The notes below the pieces were generated by a model. That model was not told where the DNA came from, did no database searches, and saw nothing but the letters and a program-made list of their open reading frames with translations. Positions 51,586 through 61,167 of a stretch of 64,000 nt of DNA are shown here, in pieces. How positions within the stretch are numbered: the first letter of the stretch is position 1; each line of letters starts with the position of its first letter. The DNA is from RYN-230 sp963770545 (GTDB lineage: Bacteria; Actinomycetota; Actinomycetes; Streptosporangiales; Streptosporangiaceae), in NCBI GenBank assembly GCA_963770545.1, contig CAVYQF010000031.1:248001-312000 (forward strand). The letters run 5' to 3'. The position numbers and the translations under genes are program-made.

Positions 51586-53114
51586 TGATGCGATGAAGGA
51601 GCGGGGCCTCCCGCTCTCCGTAGGTGACCCGAGGTTCATGCTCGGGTTGTCTACGCCATCTACGACGATGGGAGGCCCACTGCAGAAGCGTATGACGGCC
51701 CGCAGATCGTGGGCATGGACCTGCACCGGCGGCGCAGCGTGCTGGTCCGGATGACGCCGGACGGCAGGCGGCTGGACAAGGCCCAGATCATTAACAGCCC
51801 GGAGGAGTTGCGGCGGGAGATCGCCCGGGCGGGGGAGCACCCGAAGGTGGTGCTGGAAGCCACGTACGGCTGGTACTGGGCGGCGGACACGCTGGCGGAC
51901 GCTGGTGCGGAGGTGCACCTGGCGCATCCGCTCGGGGTGAAAGCCTTCTCCTACCGCCGGGTCAAGAACGACGAGAAAGACGCGGCTGACCTGGCTGACC
52001 TGCTGCGGATGGGCCGGCTGGCCGAGGCGTGGGTCGCGCCGCCTGAGATCCGTGAGCTGCGGGAACTCACCCGTTACCGGCAAAAGCTGGCCCGGGCCCG
52101 CACCAGTGTCAAGGACCAGGTGCATGCGGTGCTGGCCAAGCTCGGCGTCCTGGTGACCTGCTCCGACATCTTCGGTGTCTGGGGTAGCAGCTGGCTGGAT
52201 GGCGTGCCGCCAGGCCAGCCTTATGCCGGCAAGGTCGCGTCGCTGCGCAAGCTCGCCGGTGAGCTGACTGGCGAGATCACGCTGCTGGACATGGTCCTGG
52301 CTGACCTGCTGGAGGGTCACGACGGGTACCGCGCCCTCCAGGCCCTGCCGGGCATCGGCCCGGTCCTGGCCGCGGTGATCGTCGCGGAGATCGGCGACGT
52401 CCGCCGGTTCTCCTGCCCGGGCGGCTGTGCTGCTGGGCCGGCCTGACTCCCCGCCACCGCGAATCGGACCTGAAGGTGGCCCGCGGTCACATCACCAAGC
52501 AAGGTTCCCCGCTGCTGCGCTGGGCAGTCGTGGAGGCGATCCAGCGCCAGCCCGACGGGCCGATCCGGGATGTCAGGGACCGCATCATCGCCCGCCGCGG
52601 CAAGGAGGCGCGCAACATCGCCAAGACTGCCGCGGCCCGCCACTTGCTCACCTGCGTCTTCTACGCCATGCGTGACGGGCAGGCCAGGTCACTGGCCAGG
52701 CGCACCGCCGCCAGGGACGCCGCGTGAGCAGGCCCGGACACGGGCAGCGCGTGATCGCGAGCAGGTCTGGCCCCCGCCACCAGGCGGCGCGGCCGCGCCT
52801 CTGATTGATCCCGCTGCCCGACGCGGAATGCCCCATGCCCCCGCGGCCAGACACCGCGGGAACCCCGAAGGGATGACCGCAGCCGGAGGCCTGCCAGCCA
52901 ACGAGACTGCACCTGGGGCGCGCTCCACAACCACATACCTGTTCCCGGCGCGCGCAAGTATCCGCCGCAAGCAGGACCGGCCTCAAGGTCGTTCGTCCAG
53001 CCGGGCGCTCCACCTTGACCCCGGCCCTGCTTCCAGCATGCCCCAACCCGGCCGGAAACCACCAGAAAAAGGGCACACCGACCCTCTTGACCGGCCCCCC
53101 TTCTTCAGGGATGA
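51586..53114 (+). mobile_element. IS110-family element, copy B
   Basis: About 1.53 kb, flanked by TGA on both sides (51586-51588 and 53112-53114). It is nearly identical to copy A outside the latter's insertion. It sits at the edge of a terminator hairpin. Confidence 0.9.
51709..52727 (+). pseudogene. IS110 transposase, copy B, one-base deletion
   Basis: GTG start. It is identical in layout to copy A but lacks one C at about 52417 (CTGCCCGGGC against CTGCCCCGGGC), which ends the protein after CPGGCAAGPA. The rest, from the WAGLTPRHRESDLKVARGH region to the C-terminal RTAARDAA, is in another frame. The serine domain is thus separated from the DEDD domain. Confidence 0.9.
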
Positions 53115-53236
53115 CCTGCGACAGTCGGGCCCATTCTTCTGCCCTAAGCTCGCTACCATCCGGATACCTCATAAACTCGGCAGACCGCACGGCAAGCGAG
53201 GCGCCAGCAGAACTTGTCCCCTCCCTCGGGTCAAGA

Positions 53237-53752
53237 TTACTGTATCGTCGCTGCGACGAAGAATCCGATAAGGTATGTGGCCCCAAAAAGGATAGGGACC
53301 CACTGTTCAAGATGCGTCAGCGGCCAATACTTAGAACGATCTCTACCTTCTCCCAGGGCCAACCATTCTGCGCGCCAATAGGGCGAAGCCGGCAGCTTCT
53401 CTTCCAGTGCCCCGATTACTTCATACTTCGCCGTGTTCAACTGACGATAGGACCGCACCAGATAGAACCAAGCTCCACATTCTCCGATGAGGGCGATGAG
53501 GGGAAAGATCAGCAGCCATGAGGCGGTATGCGACTTATGTTGTAGGAACACTCCAATCACCGTGAAAACGGCCGTGTTAAGAGTGAGAAAAAAGGTATTA
53601 GTCAACCCCCGCCGACCGCTGACCCGATCAGCCATCTCCACATAGATCTTATATTGCTCCAGCAGCGCTGCCTGGTACTTGTCGGCTGGCTCGACGTAGC
53701 TCTGGACGTCAACGTCAGCGTTCCAGAGCCTGCCACGGATAGAGTCGGTCAC
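53237..53752 (-). CDS. RipA-like small membrane protein
   Basis: The product has 171 residues from the GTG at 53752 (AAGGAGG site). A charged N-terminal helix (KYQAALLEQYKIYVEMADRV) precedes two membrane segments (TFFLTLNTAVFTVIGVF, WLLIFPLIALIGECGAWFYL), a helix with YWRAEWLALGEGRDRSKYWP and a final membrane helix (VPILFGATYLIGFFVAAT). It resembles the RipA family of octameric membrane proteins, which are close in layout to the SLATT membrane effectors. It is the first low-GC gene of the island. Role uncertain. Confidence 0.6.
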   Translation of the reverse strand: MTDSIRGRLWNADVDVQSYVEPADKYQAALLEQYKIYVEMADRVSGRRGLTNTFFLTLNTAVFTVIGVFLQHKSHTASWLLIFPLIALIGECGAWFYLVRSYRQLNTAKYEVIGALEEKLPASPYWRAEWLALGEGRDRSKYWPLTHLEQWVPILFGATYLIGFFVAATIQ

Positions 53753-53869
53753 GGCGCCTCCTTGGGACCATCCACCATGGTCTCGTATGACCGGCCGTCC
53801 GGAGCATGATTCCCGGGAGATCACTGCCTGTCCGGCGATCAAGGAGGCACTCGGTCAGTCACTACAGTC

Positions 53870-54034
53870 ATGAGCAACCGCTTCGGTTCTCCGCTAGTTG
53901 ACCTGCGACAAGTGTCACGGAATCTCGCGTCGGACGACCTGAACGGTCTGGGAGCGCTGATACACGGGAGGGTACATCGCGTACAACGCTTGTCGATCGA
54001 GGTCATGGATCATGCTCATCTAGCCCGTAGGTAA
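53870..54034 (+). CDS. Small conserved-looking protein, 54 residues
   Basis: ATG at 53870, frame MSNRFGSPLVDLRQVSRNLA to VMDHAHLARR, stop TAA at 54032-54034. It ends 10 bp before the HD-domain remnant and may have formed an operon with it. No domain is recognised. Confidence 0.4.
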   Translation: MSNRFGSPLVDLRQVSRNLASDDLNGLGALIHGRVHRVQRLSIEVMDHAHLARR

Positions 54035-54044
54035 AGTCGAGGCC

Positions 54045-54449
54045 GTGATCAATGTCGGTAACGCTCAGGACCTTGTCGAGGCCAAGTTGGCTGTTTTGTC
54101 GCCTCGTCGGTGGCGGCATGTCCGGTCGGTCGTTCTGCGGGCTAGATGCGTCGGTAAGATGCCCGCGCTGCCAGACGATCTCGTGGCGGCGGCATGGCTC
54201 CACGACATCCGGCGAGCCTTGAGTCGGCGAAGGTCGGCTTTCACCTTCCTCCAGGGGGCTGCTACCTCCGCCGTGAGCATGTTTGATGGACAGGTCCCGA
54301 GCCTAGTGGCCGAGCGTTCGTGGGCTCAGATCGAAGCCGATGTTCGCAGCCCTCGCCCTGAGCCGGAGATGAAGCGACAGGTAGTCAGCCACCACCTGGT
54401 GGCTCTCCCACTCAAGGCCGTCCACGACCAGGTCCGTGTGCCTCAGTAG
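54045..54449 (+). pseudogene. HD-domain phosphohydrolase remnant
   Basis: The start GTG encodes LSPRRWRHVRSVVLRARCVG and LPDDLVAAAWLHDI, an HD-domain start with the HD pair in place. The frame then breaks: the expected LESAKVGFHL and YLRRE segments lie in a second frame, and LVAERSWAQIEADV (counterpart of a LVAHHS-type motif) in the first again. At least two shifts. A nucleotide phosphohydrolase by family, now nonfunctional or mis-sequenced. Confidence 0.55.
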
Positions 54450-54536
54450 CTGACCATAGGCTGTCTCACAAGCAGCCTTGTCGATGAGGGGGTCTGTGCG
54501 ATCGAGTGACTGGCGCTGACGAGAAGAAGGTAGCCG

Positions 54537-55076
54537 ATGAGCGATCAACCCGGGGTCTGGAGTGCTGCGGATTGGGCAGCAATCGCTAAAGCAGTTCGGG
54601 AGAGCATGGGGGGTCCAGACGCTGCGCTCTGGGCACCTGCTAGCTCGGTTGAAGCTACACTCAAGGACCAACTGAAGGCCGCTGCGAACGATGCGCATGC
54701 CCGGCGTGCCTCGGATTTGGCGGGGCTGACCCTTAAGACGCTCCCGCCTTCTCCGGCTCTCGTGGACCTGCTACGCGGGCAGTACCTGCGTATTGTCTTT
54801 GGTCTCGCGGACAATTCCATCGCCCATTGCCTGCACATTTCGCTGCATTTCCCTACGCCGGCAATTGCGGTGTTGTACAGGAATCGAGTGGATTGCGATA
54901 CCTGTTTCGTTTCCGCCACACGACTTGAACCGTCAGCCAGTGAAAGACCTACCTGTGACTTTTGTAGTGCGCACCAGCGCGATTACGATGTTATCACAGT
55001 GGTGCCACAGTTCGGACCGCTTACATTGATCGCTAACATATGCAGTTCGTGTGTGTCAGACTCACAATTCTCATAG
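54537..55076 (+). CDS. Unknown protein with C-terminal cysteine cluster
   Basis: The product has 179 residues with an AGAAGG ribosome-binding site. No family is recognised. The first 80 residues are helical and alanine-rich (MGGPDAALWAPASSVEATLK). The last 60 hold cysteines in DCDTC, TCDFCSAHQRDYD and ICSSC, which could bind one zinc. Codon use is less GC-rich than in flanking DNA. It begins a likely operon with the genes at 55085 (8-bp gap) and 55355. Confidence 0.7.
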   Translation: MSDQPGVWSAADWAAIAKAVRESMGGPDAALWAPASSVEATLKDQLKAAANDAHARRASDLAGLTLKTLPPSPALVDLLRGQYLRIVFGLADNSIAHCLHISLHFPTPAIAVLYRNRVDCDTCFVSATRLEPSASERPTCDFCSAHQRDYDVITVVPQFGPLTLIANICSSCVSDSQFS

Positions 55077-55084
55077 TGTGACAG

Positions 55085-55357
55085 ATGCCAGGACCGCTCT
55101 TGCTGCACAAAGCCCAGTCCATTACGCCCGCGTGCGAGCTGCCCGAGTGGGTGGTGGAGGTCTTGGCGATGGACTCCGACCGCGGGGAGGTGATCTGGGT
55201 CACTCTAACTGGTGATAGCGCAAGGTGTCCTGGGTCAGCCGATCCGTTTCGAGGAGTTGGAAGCGATCCCGTGGCTTAACAACCGCTGCAACGGGGTGGG
55301 TCGAGACGGTACGCTTACTGGCAGAGCATCACGATTTTCGATCAAGGAGCAAGCATG
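55085..55357 (+). pseudogene. Unknown small protein, frameshifted, upstream of the GMK-like gene
   Basis: The first frame reads MPGPLLLHKAQSITPACELP and VVEVLAMDSDRGEVIWVTL. After about 55205 the second frame gives LGQPIRFEELEAIPWLNNRC and GTLTGRASRFSIKEQA, whose TGA overlaps the ATG of the next gene. The overlap shows the intended frame, so a one-base error is likely. About 90 residues when repaired; function unknown. Confidence 0.55.
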
Positions 55358-56401
55358 ACCCGCCCGTACGTCTTGCTTAACATAAGCGGTCCATACGGCG
55401 TGGGCAAGGACACGATCCTGAACTCTGTCCTACGCTCACACGCGACAAGGGTTCATCGGGTTTCGACTGTCACGACACGACCGTCAACTCCGGATGCCGA
55501 CCCTTCGTATCGCAGCGTCACCGAGCACGAATTCGAGGAAATCACAAGTTCCGGTCATTGGATAATCACGCGCCAACTGAACGGTAGAGTGTTGTACGGC
55601 ACCAGTCTCGACGAAATCGACGAAATGGCAGCCCGCGGGCAGGTTAATATCCACAGCGTGTACCCTTCAGACGAAGGTGCCGGCAGCCTTCGACGCGCAT
55701 ATGGTAATCGTCTATTCTCATTGGGAGTCCTCCCCTCGAGCGGTGACCGGGATCACCAGCTGAGTGTACTGCGACATCGCCTCCAGACGCGGGGGCGAGA
55801 TCAGCCGGAAGTCGTCGTCGAGCGACTTCGCTACCAAGCCGCCGCTATCGACTACCTTCTTCAAAATCCCGTCGTACCTACGCCAGATGGTCCCATGCAC
55901 GTATTCGATGAGATTCTCGTCAACGACGAAATACGCGCCAGCGAGGAATCCCTTCGAAAGTTGTGGGATGATCGCATCGCGCCAACGGTGGACGACTCTG
56001 GCTTGAGGTCCGACTACGAGATAATGCTCAGCGCGGAAAATCGTGTCTATGTCGGCGGTGATTACTACAATCCCGTCTCAGAATTGAAGTCGACGGCTCA
56101 AGTTATTGCCGTTGCCGAGTCAGTGGCAAATGTCAGAGGGCTCAACTTGACAGGCGATGGTGAGCCGACTCACAAGATATCTTTGCTCTTCCGAGAGCTA
56201 AACCGATCCCTGGGGCATTCACAGGTCCTGTTTGGTCTCTACGATCGGGGAAAGTACGAGATGGCACCATATATCTCGGACGAGGAGAGGCTTTTCAATT
56301 TCGAGGAGCAGGTTGCCGACGGAATGATCGGTAGGATTGCATACCTTGCCGTCGATGCGGATGACGCGGACGAAGGGTTGATGCGTGACTTTACTGGATG
56401 A
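55355..56401 (+). CDS. Guanylate-kinase-like protein with an extra C-terminal domain
   Basis: The product has 348 residues; the ATG overlaps the upstream stop and has AAGGAG. P-loop GPYGVGKDT (12-20). The GMP-binding block TVTTRPSTPDADPSYRSVTE is as in guanylate kinase, followed by EFEEITSSGHWIITRQLNGR. A helical lid region spans to about 210. Residues 225-348 (YVGGDYYNPVSELKSTAQVI, SRELNRSL-like and FNFEEQVADGMIGRIAYLAV) form a domain I do not recognise. Normal Gmk has ~200 residues, so this is not the housekeeping enzyme. Convergent with the NUDIX gene. Confidence 0.75.
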   Translation: MTRPYVLLNISGPYGVGKDTILNSVLRSHATRVHRVSTVTTRPSTPDADPSYRSVTEHEFEEITSSGHWIITRQLNGRVLYGTSLDEIDEMAARGQVNIHSVYPSDEGAGSLRRAYGNRLFSLGVLPSSGDRDHQLSVLRHRLQTRGRDQPEVVVERLRYQAAAIDYLLQNPVVPTPDGPMHVFDEILVNDEIRASEESLRKLWDDRIAPTVDDSGLRSDYEIMLSAENRVYVGGDYYNPVSELKSTAQVIAVAESVANVRGLNLTGDGEPTHKISLLFRELNRSLGHSQVLFGLYDRGKYEMAPYISDEERLFNFEEQVADGMIGRIAYLAVDADDADEGLMRDFTG

Positions 56402-56480
56402 TCCTGTAGACAGAGGCTCGGAATCAGTGCTGTGAACAGGCAGGCGTAGTGTCGACATTCATCTGGGCCCGCGAGTCAGG

Positions 56481-56969
56481 CTAACTCTCCCCAGTCGTAT
56501 GAGATTTTTGCAAGGGCCCCCACACCTCGTCTCGTAGGACCTTGTAGGGATTCGACTTGAACCCCCGAAACGCGACCCGGCCATCGCCAGCGAATGCGTC
56601 ACGTAGACGACTACGGGCCGGCTCTCTGTTAACCAATTGCCACGCCTCTTCAGGGGAGAACCAACGAGCTTCCTCTGAGCCAACCAGCTTATGCGGACGA
56701 TATTCGGTCGGCTGGCATTGGAACTGAAGGACGACAGTCTCATCATCAAGATCAAAGTACATCCCGACGAATCCGTTGACGGTGACGGTGTATCCTGTCT
56801 CTTCCTGGACCTCACGCACAAGTGCACCGACTCCATCCTCGCCGCGTTCGACTGCTCCTCCAGGCACCTCCCATCCCCGTTTCGGATGTCTGGCAAGCAG
56901 TACCTTTTCGTAATCATCGACGACGTATCCGATAACCGAAATAATAAAACGAAAGTGGCTGTTATCCAT
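56481..56969 (-). CDS. NUDIX hydrolase, last gene of the TIR-NACHT operon
   Basis: The product has 162 residues from the ATG at 56969 (a TTG one codon earlier also fits). The Nudix box G-x5-E-x7-REVQEETGY is complete at residues 38-60. Upstream, IISVIGYVVDDYEKVLLARH and WEVPGG are typical. The C-terminus RVAFRGFKSNPYKVLRDEVW is unusual for housekeeping members. It starts 54 bp after the TIR-NACHT stop on the same strand. It hydrolyses a nucleoside-diphosphate-X compound. The link to NAD-derived signals is my inference from context. Confidence 0.88.
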   Translation of the reverse strand: MDNSHFRFIISVIGYVVDDYEKVLLARHPKRGWEVPGGAVERGEDGVGALVREVQEETGYTVTVNGFVGMYFDLDDETVVLQFQCQPTEYRPHKLVGSEEARWFSPEEAWQLVNREPARSRLRDAFAGDGRVAFRGFKSNPYKVLRDEVWGPLQKSHTTGES

Positions 56970-57023
56970 CAATCATGACCTATCGCTAGGTTGTGTCCTG
57001 GTGTCATGTAAAGCCAATCCCTT

Positions 57024-59285
57024 CTAAGCTTCCTCCCAGGGACCACCCTGCGGCGCCGCCTCCGCAAGGAGAAGATCGCGTGTTGTCGCGACGAGTCGAG
57101 CTCGCTCGGTTGAGATGTCGCCGCACGCCATACACTTCAGTACGTCGATTTCGCTCGCGGACAGCTTGTCGGTAGGCCTGGTCCTGAAGAACGACAATAG
57201 CGTCTCCATGTCCCACCATCGCAGCCTTATCTCGCGGACACCGTCCGTCACCAATCGTTCGAAGATGTGATCCCTAGTGCGGCGCCACGAAACGACCGCG
57301 TTATCTCTGTAGCTGTGGAAGTCTCCTTTGTCATCGATGAAGTAGACAATCTGAACCGAGCGGTTAAGTAGAGCCTCTGCTGGGTCATCCCGTAGTCTTG
57401 TGAGATACTCGTGCTCGATCTCTTCATCGCCTTGACATATTGCCCCAAGTGCGGCGCTGCGGCGGATGATTGGCGCCGTCTCGACCCTATACACCCGCCG
57501 TAGAAAGCTGAGGCTGCCGTTTGCTGGAATGCGGCCGATATAGTAAATAAGCTGCTCGCGTATGGCGTCATTCTCCGCATCTGACTCCTGCGTGTCGGCA
57601 TGAGAAAGATGCCTTTCAAGGAGTTCTTCATAACGGCGAGAAAGATTGTCTAGGATGTGCGAAGCGCGTACGGTCGCGCGGAATTCAAGCCCGCTACGAA
57701 TGAACCGGTTGATGTGGCTGCCATACGTAGCGGCCAGTTCGCGGTCGATTGCATATCCACCCTGCTCGAAGACGTTGATCACGGATCTAGAGATGACGAA
57801 CTCCGCGAAGGTTTCGTGTCGAAAACCAATGATCACCTCGGCACGTTCATCATCGAGGCGCGTCTCGATGAGACCTCGGAATGCGGTGTCTTCAAGCATT
57901 GCATCGAGCGAGTCGCCAACCACACTTGCGATCACGTCGCGTAGACGAGGAGGAGAATCGCCACGTGTTGCGTCAAGCGCCTTGGCAACTGCCACGTGCG
58001 CGCTCTCAACAGCGACGGCCGACACTTGGCCGGTACCTCGATGCCGTTCCCTATGCTGCCAGTGACGGTATACAACACCGTAGAGTGCATAGGGATAGCT
58101 CAACTCCTCCTGTGAAAAATTGACGCGGGAGTGGAGCAAATACAGGAGAAGCGTGAGTTGCAGCGGGTTCCGCCATAGCGGTGACTGGCTCGGAATGTGG
58201 TCAAGTAGGTCGATTGCTCTTTGATAGAGCGACGCATCGCCCGCCTGGTCAGCGTAGCGCTGAGCGAATACTTCCACGTCTGCGCGGTTCCAGTCCTGAA
58301 GCTCTACGACCTCGTCGAAGAGGCTGCTCCAGTTTTCCCGCATTGCGATGTGCCGGAAGTAGAAATCTGTACGGCATGTCATACGGACTTGTACGCCACG
58401 GCTCCTAACCTCCGCCACGTAACCCATTACGGTCTCAAGGCTGGCTGACCCGACCTCATCGACGCCGTCGAGAAGCATCAGACTAATGTCTCGCTTGTCG
58501 TCATAGTGACTAGTCTTTTTGCTCTCCGCCACAACTGCCGCCGCGGTAGTGAGCGAGATCTTGTATTGCGGCGAGTATATTGAATCGTCGCGAAGAAACA
58601 AGGATCGCAGAAGAGTCGTCTTGCCGCCGCCGGGCGCACCAATCAACACGACTGCACCAATATTGCGATGGGCAGAATCCCAGGCCGCGAAACGAACGAC
58701 TGGGCCGAGCGATTTCTGCGGCTGTACCATTGGATCTATGAATCGCTCAGGCCAGAGGAATCGGAAGCTCGGGCTTCCCTGTGGACTCCATGGCAGGACA
58801 GACGCATTCAAGACGCGGTCGCGTTCCTCTCTAGCGACTGCGACTGCGGATGCCGAACGCCGGTCCGCTTCGATTGCAGATATGAGTTCCGTGAACGAAC
58901 GCTCGAATTCAGCCTCTGAACGAAAGTCGATATGCCTAAGTCGGCTCAACTCCTCTGGTACGTCACACGTTCGCAGCATTAGCGGAATGAGACGCATATG
59001 CTTGGCCGCTGGGTCGCGGTAGACCTCAAGGCTGGCTTCGAAATTCGTCCAATCTGAGGCAACCCATTCTGGTGTTAGAACGACCACGACACGCCGACTC
59101 GCCCTGAGCGCCGCGCTCAGATCTCGCACTATGAGTGCGCCAGGCTGAAGGGACCCTGGGCCAAAGAATACCCGCAGGGGCCTGTCGGGAATTGGGTGGG
59201 CCGTGAGCCTCTCGTAGACTGAACGGACCCAAGCCTCGTCCGTTCTGTTGTAGCTGAGGAAGACGTCGAACTCATACTCATCCAT
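57024..59285 (-). CDS. TIR-NACHT protein (STAND NTPase with TIR effector domain)
   Basis: The product has 753 residues from the ATG at 59285 (AAGGA site). TIR domain 4-140: FDVFLSYNRTDEAWVRSVYE, LRVFFGPGSLQPGALI, and SDWTNFEAS with Glu83 in the WxxxE position that is the NADase catalytic glutamate. NACHT: Walker A GAPGGGKTT (216-224), Walker B LMLLDGVDEV (269-278), sensor VRMTCRTDFYF. The remaining ~400 residues are helical, without leucine-rich repeats. Family knowledge: such proteins recognise a phage product, oligomerise and deplete NAD. It lies between a radical SAM gene and a NUDIX gene. Confidence 0.9.
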   Translation of the reverse strand: MDEYEFDVFLSYNRTDEAWVRSVYERLTAHPIPDRPLRVFFGPGSLQPGALIVRDLSAALRASRRVVVVLTPEWVASDWTNFEASLEVYRDPAAKHMRLIPLMLRTCDVPEELSRLRHIDFRSEAEFERSFTELISAIEADRRSASAVAVAREERDRVLNASVLPWSPQGSPSFRFLWPERFIDPMVQPQKSLGPVVRFAAWDSAHRNIGAVVLIGAPGGGKTTLLRSLFLRDDSIYSPQYKISLTTAAAVVAESKKTSHYDDKRDISLMLLDGVDEVGSASLETVMGYVAEVRSRGVQVRMTCRTDFYFRHIAMRENWSSLFDEVVELQDWNRADVEVFAQRYADQAGDASLYQRAIDLLDHIPSQSPLWRNPLQLTLLLYLLHSRVNFSQEELSYPYALYGVVYRHWQHRERHRGTGQVSAVAVESAHVAVAKALDATRGDSPPRLRDVIASVVGDSLDAMLEDTAFRGLIETRLDDERAEVIIGFRHETFAEFVISRSVINVFEQGGYAIDRELAATYGSHINRFIRSGLEFRATVRASHILDNLSRRYEELLERHLSHADTQESDAENDAIREQLIYYIGRIPANGSLSFLRRVYRVETAPIIRRSAALGAICQGDEEIEHEYLTRLRDDPAEALLNRSVQIVYFIDDKGDFHSYRDNAVVSWRRTRDHIFERLVTDGVREIRLRWWDMETLLSFFRTRPTDKLSASEIDVLKCMACGDISTERARLVATTRDLLLAEAAPQGGPWEEA

Positions 59286-59329
59286 TGAGCGCGTCCTTAA
59301 CGGGCGGACCGGCGTGGTAGTAAAGTTGC

Positions 59330-61066
59330 CTAGGAATCGCAGACATCAGCTTCGGTCATGCGGGAGTCGTCGTTATGTCGATGCGGGATTGGTGAGCGCA
59401 GTGATCCAGCGGCGACTCGGCTGGCTGCCGCGAGCACTCGGCCCACGACCGAGTGCTCGGCCGATGTCTGGTCGCGCCGCGAGAAGCTTTCAAGCAGGCT
59501 GGCGGCAGCTTTCTCTAGGGCGGGCACAAGGTGCTGCGCATGGACGTTCTCGCTTCGGTCACCCGCAAAGAGGCTCTCGACAGACGCCACCATGCCGGCG
59601 AACTGCGCCTGCCGGACATCGGCAAGAATCGACCGCACGTCTTCGATCGAACTAGCCAGGGCACCCTGCTCCCCGTATCTTGTCAGCGCCTTAAGGGAGT
59701 ACACGAGGTCTCTTGTTGCGGCCTGTGACTCTCGCAGCGAGCGTGTCAGTACCGCCACGTTGCCGTCCACATAGCGATACGCGTATGAAAGGGTATCCCG
59801 GTCAACCTGTCGATCGAACAACTCGCGGCCCAACTTTGATTCCTCACGTTCAAGCAGTCGGACGTATGTAGAGTTGTACTGTAGCCGCATTTCATTCGTT
59901 AGCGCTGATACGCTCGCGACGAGGTCCTCGTCCCTCAAGAAAGCAAGGTTCTCCTCTATCTCAGTCAGAGTGCACAACGGGTCGAACATTATGAAACCAA
60001 CCTCGACGACTACCCCTTTTTCGCGGAGGCGTCGGATCGCTGCAGCGCAGTCTTGCGGCCGGTGCCCTTTCGCATACCGACGCAACTGTGAGGTGCTGCC
60101 TGATTCAATGCCAAGGAAGACCTTCCGCATTCCGGTCGCGCGAAGGCGGTCGAGGAGGTCCTGCCTGAGGGCAGCCTCATCTGGACTATCTCGCGGGCCG
60201 AGGACTGAGCTGATGGTCATGCTCACGTCAAAACTAAAAGTAGGCATGATGTCGCGGATATACGACGTCAGGCCGATGACGAACGGCGCGACGTTCCCAA
60301 GGGAGCCACCTAGGAAGTCTTCGTCAGCAAACGTCACGGTGGATACGCCTAAGTCGTAGAGATTCGCGATGTCCGAGAGAAGCCTCTGTGTCGGAAAGCG
60401 CCTGTACTCACTCGGCCTGCCCTTTACATCCGTGAGTCCGCGAAGACAGAATGTACACGCAGCCCAAGAACATCCTCGGCTAGACTCGACGTAGACTTGT
60501 CCTCCGCTCTGGGCAATCTGTCGAACATGACCGCGGAAAGGAGTTGCAATTGTTTGGAGGTTGCCGAGGACGCGCCTCGGTACCCGCGTTACTCCATCGG
60601 GCCTCGCGTATCGTACATTCTCAATTTCCCCTAGCTCGGCGCCGTCCAGCCAGGTCTCAATGAGTTTCGGGAATGCGGAATCGCCCTCTCCTTCGACCAC
60701 CACCGCATGAGGCTCAATCACGGCGATAAGCTCGTCGCCGAGATAAGATGCCAGGGGTCCGCCGAAGACGATCAGAGATCTCGATGCTGTTATGGCTTCT
60801 CGTATCCGGGGAAACTCTCGTTGAAGCACGGAGAAGGTTCCGTACTGCACCGCAATCCCGACAACGTTCGCCTTGGATGTGCGTATCGCGTCAACAACAT
60901 CGGAGCAATCCTCGATGCCTGTCATGGCCTTGTCTACGATTGTCAAACTCTCAAGTCAACCGGCCAACCGATTCTGCGTCATGCCGGCGATCACTGAGAG
61001 TCCGTGGCTTTCGCCGATTGCGGGATACCGTTCGGAGAATAGCGCGACAAGTACGACCCTAGCCAC
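59330..61066 (-). CDS. B12-binding-type radical SAM protein, in-frame TGA near the start
   Basis: The reading frame from the TTG at 60946 gives 538 residues. The same frame continues upstream to a GTG at 61066 with matching text (VARVVLVALFSERYPAIGES), interrupted only by a TGA at 60956-60958. The N-terminal ~150 residues resemble the cobalamin-binding Rossmann fold: ANVVGIAVQYGTFSVL, then SLIVFGGPLASYLGDEL and VVVEGEGDSAFP. The [4Fe-4S] motif SSRGCSWAACTFC (Cys159, 164, 167 from the TTG) is Cx4Cx2C, not Cx3Cx2C. VTFADEDFLGGSLGN and LGIESGSTSQLRRYAKGHRP follow. First gene of the operon with TIR-NACHT (44-bp gap). Substrate unknown. Confidence 0.8.
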
Positions 61067-61167
61067 CCCCGACTCGGAGGATTCACCACCAGGGCCAACT
61101 CTTCGATGTTGGTTGGTTGGGGCGGAGCGCACCGACATGGAGGGTAGCGTACAGGACGGGTTCAAGG

